DNA of 15,058 bases from Actinomycetes bacterium (GTDB taxonomy: Bacteria > Actinomycetota > Acidimicrobiia > Acidimicrobiales > Palsa-688): the NCBI GenBank assembly GCA_021811865.1, contig JAKAQB010000074.1:1-15058 (forward strand), given 5' to 3'. Below are positions 14,049 through 15,058 of this stretch, one piece after another. Under the pieces are notes generated by a model, which had not been told where the DNA came from, did not search any database, and saw nothing but the letters and a program-made list of their open reading frames with translations. The position numbers and the translations under genes were made by a program. Position 1 is the stretch's first letter. The number at the start of each line of letters is the position of its first letter.

Positions 14049-14072
14049 AAAACGGCACTTCAGCGAGTGCTG
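14049..14072 (-). terminator. intrinsic terminator after HxlR copy 2
   Basis: On the minus strand CAGCACT pairs with AGTGCCG (one G-U pair) around the loop CGCTGA (14072-14053), followed by TTTT (14052-14049). It is the counterpart of the terminator at 6076-6099 and sits at the same distance from the gene, between two converging genes. Confidence 0.7.
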
Positions 14073-14124
14073 ACATACCCGAAGGTGTGAAGACATACGG
14101 CGCCGAGAGGAAGCAAACCCCTCG

Positions 14125-14511
14125 TCAGCGCCCCGTCTGGCGTCGCGCGCACCACTGTTCGCGTGCCGCCTCGACCGCCTTCCAGTTGACCTCCGCCCAC
14201 TCCGCGAGCGCTGCGAGCGGCTGGTCGAGGGACCGGCCGAGGTCGGTCAGCTCGTAGAGGGTCGTGGTCTCGACCCGACCTCCATCCAGCCTTCGCGTGA
14301 TCAGGCCGTCTCGCTCGGCGCGCCGCAGCGTCTCCGTCAAGACCTTGTAGGAGATGCCGTCCAACGCGTCATGGAGATCCTGGTAGCGACGGCCGCCCTC
14401 GCCGAGTTGCTCAATTATGGGCAGGCACCAGCGGGCACCTACCAGCGCCAAGAAGCGCCCAGCGAAGATCGCACCAACATCGTGCCCGCGCGGATGATTA
14501 TGGACGACCAA
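14125..14511 (-). CDS. HxlR-family transcriptional regulator (copy 2)
   Basis: Winged-helix HxlR regulator of about 128 residues, paralogous to the one at 6152-6559. The core is nearly the same: GARWCLPIIEQL (25-36), RRYQDLHDALDGISYKVLTE (41-60), TLRRAERDGLITRRLDGGRV (61-80) and YELTDLGRSLDQPLAALAEW. The N-terminal 20 residues differ completely from copy 1. The TTG start at 14511 overlaps the end of the MFS gene upstream by 14 bases. No other start leaves the first helix complete, but TTG is rare and the N-terminus is therefore uncertain. The Cys here is in the GARWCLP strand (29), not at the N-terminus. It is likely cotranscribed with, and perhaps controls, the adjacent DHA2 exporter; this is inference from order only. 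Confidence 0.85.
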   Translation of the reverse strand: MVVHNHPRGHDVGAIFAGRFLALVGARWCLPIIEQLGEGGRRYQDLHDALDGISYKVLTETLRRAERDGLITRRLDGGRVETTTLYELTDLGRSLDQPLAALAEWAEVNWKAVEAAREQWCARRQTGR

Positions 14512-15058
14512 CTGATCTCACCATCACTCGTCCGCAGGCCCTGCCATCCACGCGGTCCACAAACGCGCCGCTGACGGCCAGGGCAATTGCAAAGGCACCG
14601 GCGGCGAGGATCATGTCGATCCGAAACCCACCGAGGAACCCGCTTCCTCCTGCCACGAAGCTCCCCAGCAAGGCGACGCCGACCATGCCGCCGAGCTGTC
14701 GGGCAGCGTTCAGGGAGCCAGAGGCCACGCCGCCACGTCCTTCTTCTGCAGTCTCGATGACTGCGGCGGTTGCCGGCATCATGGTGAAGGCGATCCCGAA
14801 CCCAGCAAGCGTCACCGACGGCAGGAGCAACCAGTACGGGGTGCGTAGTCCCGCCAACGCGAGGCTCAGCAGTCCCACACTGCCTATCCCGAGGCCGACG
14901 AGCATCGGACGGCGCGGTCCCCTACCAGCCATGACACGCCCGGAAAGGACAGAGCCGAGCATCGTGGCAGCCATCTGCGGCGCCAACACGAAGCCAGCGG
15001 TAAGGGCCGAGAGACCCCGCTCCTGCTGCAAATAGAGGCTCATCACGAACAACTCGCC
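14498..15058 (-). CDS. DHA2-type MFS drug transporter (partial, 5' end off the window)
   Basis: C-terminal part, about 187 residues, of a 14-TM DHA2 multidrug permease; the frame is open through the right edge, so the start lies outside. It enters at GELFVMSLYLQQERGLSALT, followed by GFVLAPQMAATMLGSVLSGR, GPRRPMLVGLGIGSVGLLSL and the conserved GRGGVASGSLNAARQLGGMV, then a final helix (ILAAGAFAIALAVSGAFV). Six membrane helices can be traced. The stop TAA at 14498 lies just inside the HxlR copy 2 start, suggesting an operon. It is a paralogue of the broken transporter at 10386-14036 and keeps the ASGSLNAARQLGG segment that the broken copy lacks. Substrate is unknown. Confidence 0.88.
   Translation of the reverse strand, partial: GELFVMSLYLQQERGLSALTAGFVLAPQMAATMLGSVLSGRVMAGRGPRRPMLVGLGIGSVGLLSLALAGLRTPYWLLLPSVTLAGFGIAFTMMPATAAVIETAEEGRGGVASGSLNAARQLGGMVGVALLGSFVAGGSGFLGGFRIDMILAAGAFAIALAVSGAFVDRVDGRACGRVMVRSVGRP

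Noticed and set aside
1..15058. tRNA, rRNA, CRISPR arrays or phage attachment sites.
   Set aside because: No regular short repeat-spacer pattern, cloverleaf-like segment, integrase or rRNA-like sequence was seen on either strand.

Overview
The window is very GC-rich, uses GTG starts freely, and packs its genes with ATGA/GTGA stop-start overlaps. Together with a Tad/Flp locus of the actinobacterial type, this points to a chromosome of the phylum Actinomycetota. I cannot name a genus from the sequence.

Region 1 (1-5980, minus strand) is one tight operon for a Tad/Flp-type pilus or type IVc secretion machine. In transcription order it holds a small lipoprotein, a secreted PKD-like protein, a CpaB/RcpC-like SAF protein, a CpaE/TadZ-like protein with a broken P-loop, the TadA/CpaF ATPase, TadB, and TadC (cut by the window edge). 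Pilin and TadE/F genes are not in view and would lie further left. The first two genes have no standard tad counterpart and are the least understood part of the operon.

Region 2 (6076-9882) is a set of small regulatory and transport units. It has an HxlR regulator with its own terminator, then a coupled XRE/MmyB-type regulator and hotdog thioesterase. Divergent from these are an MFS transporter and an unknown 159-residue protein. A perfect 17-bp palindrome sits midway between the two divergent start codons and is a strong operator candidate.

Region 3 (9883-14036) is decayed DNA. A frameshifted ArsR-like fragment meets the 5' fragment of a DHA2 (14-TM) MFS gene head to head. That gene is then cut by a 2.88-kb IS21-family element (istA, istB and a third small zinc-ribbon gene, bounded by multiple terminal repeats), and its 3' half resumes after the element. 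The middle of the MFS gene is missing and I see no target duplication, so more than a simple insertion occurred. istA itself appears frameshifted. A GNRA-looped hairpin covers its ribosome binding site.

Region 4 (14049-15058, minus strand) holds a second HxlR regulator, paralogous to the first, downstream of another DHA2 transporter that runs off the right edge. The two HxlR copies share a 54-bp perfect match across their stop codons and 3' flanks, and each is followed by the same kind of terminator. The non-coding flank is better conserved than the coding sequence.

Overall the right two-thirds look like an accessory, drug-efflux-rich region, with three MFS genes or fragments and four regulators or fragments, reshaped by transposition and deletion next to a stable tad operon.
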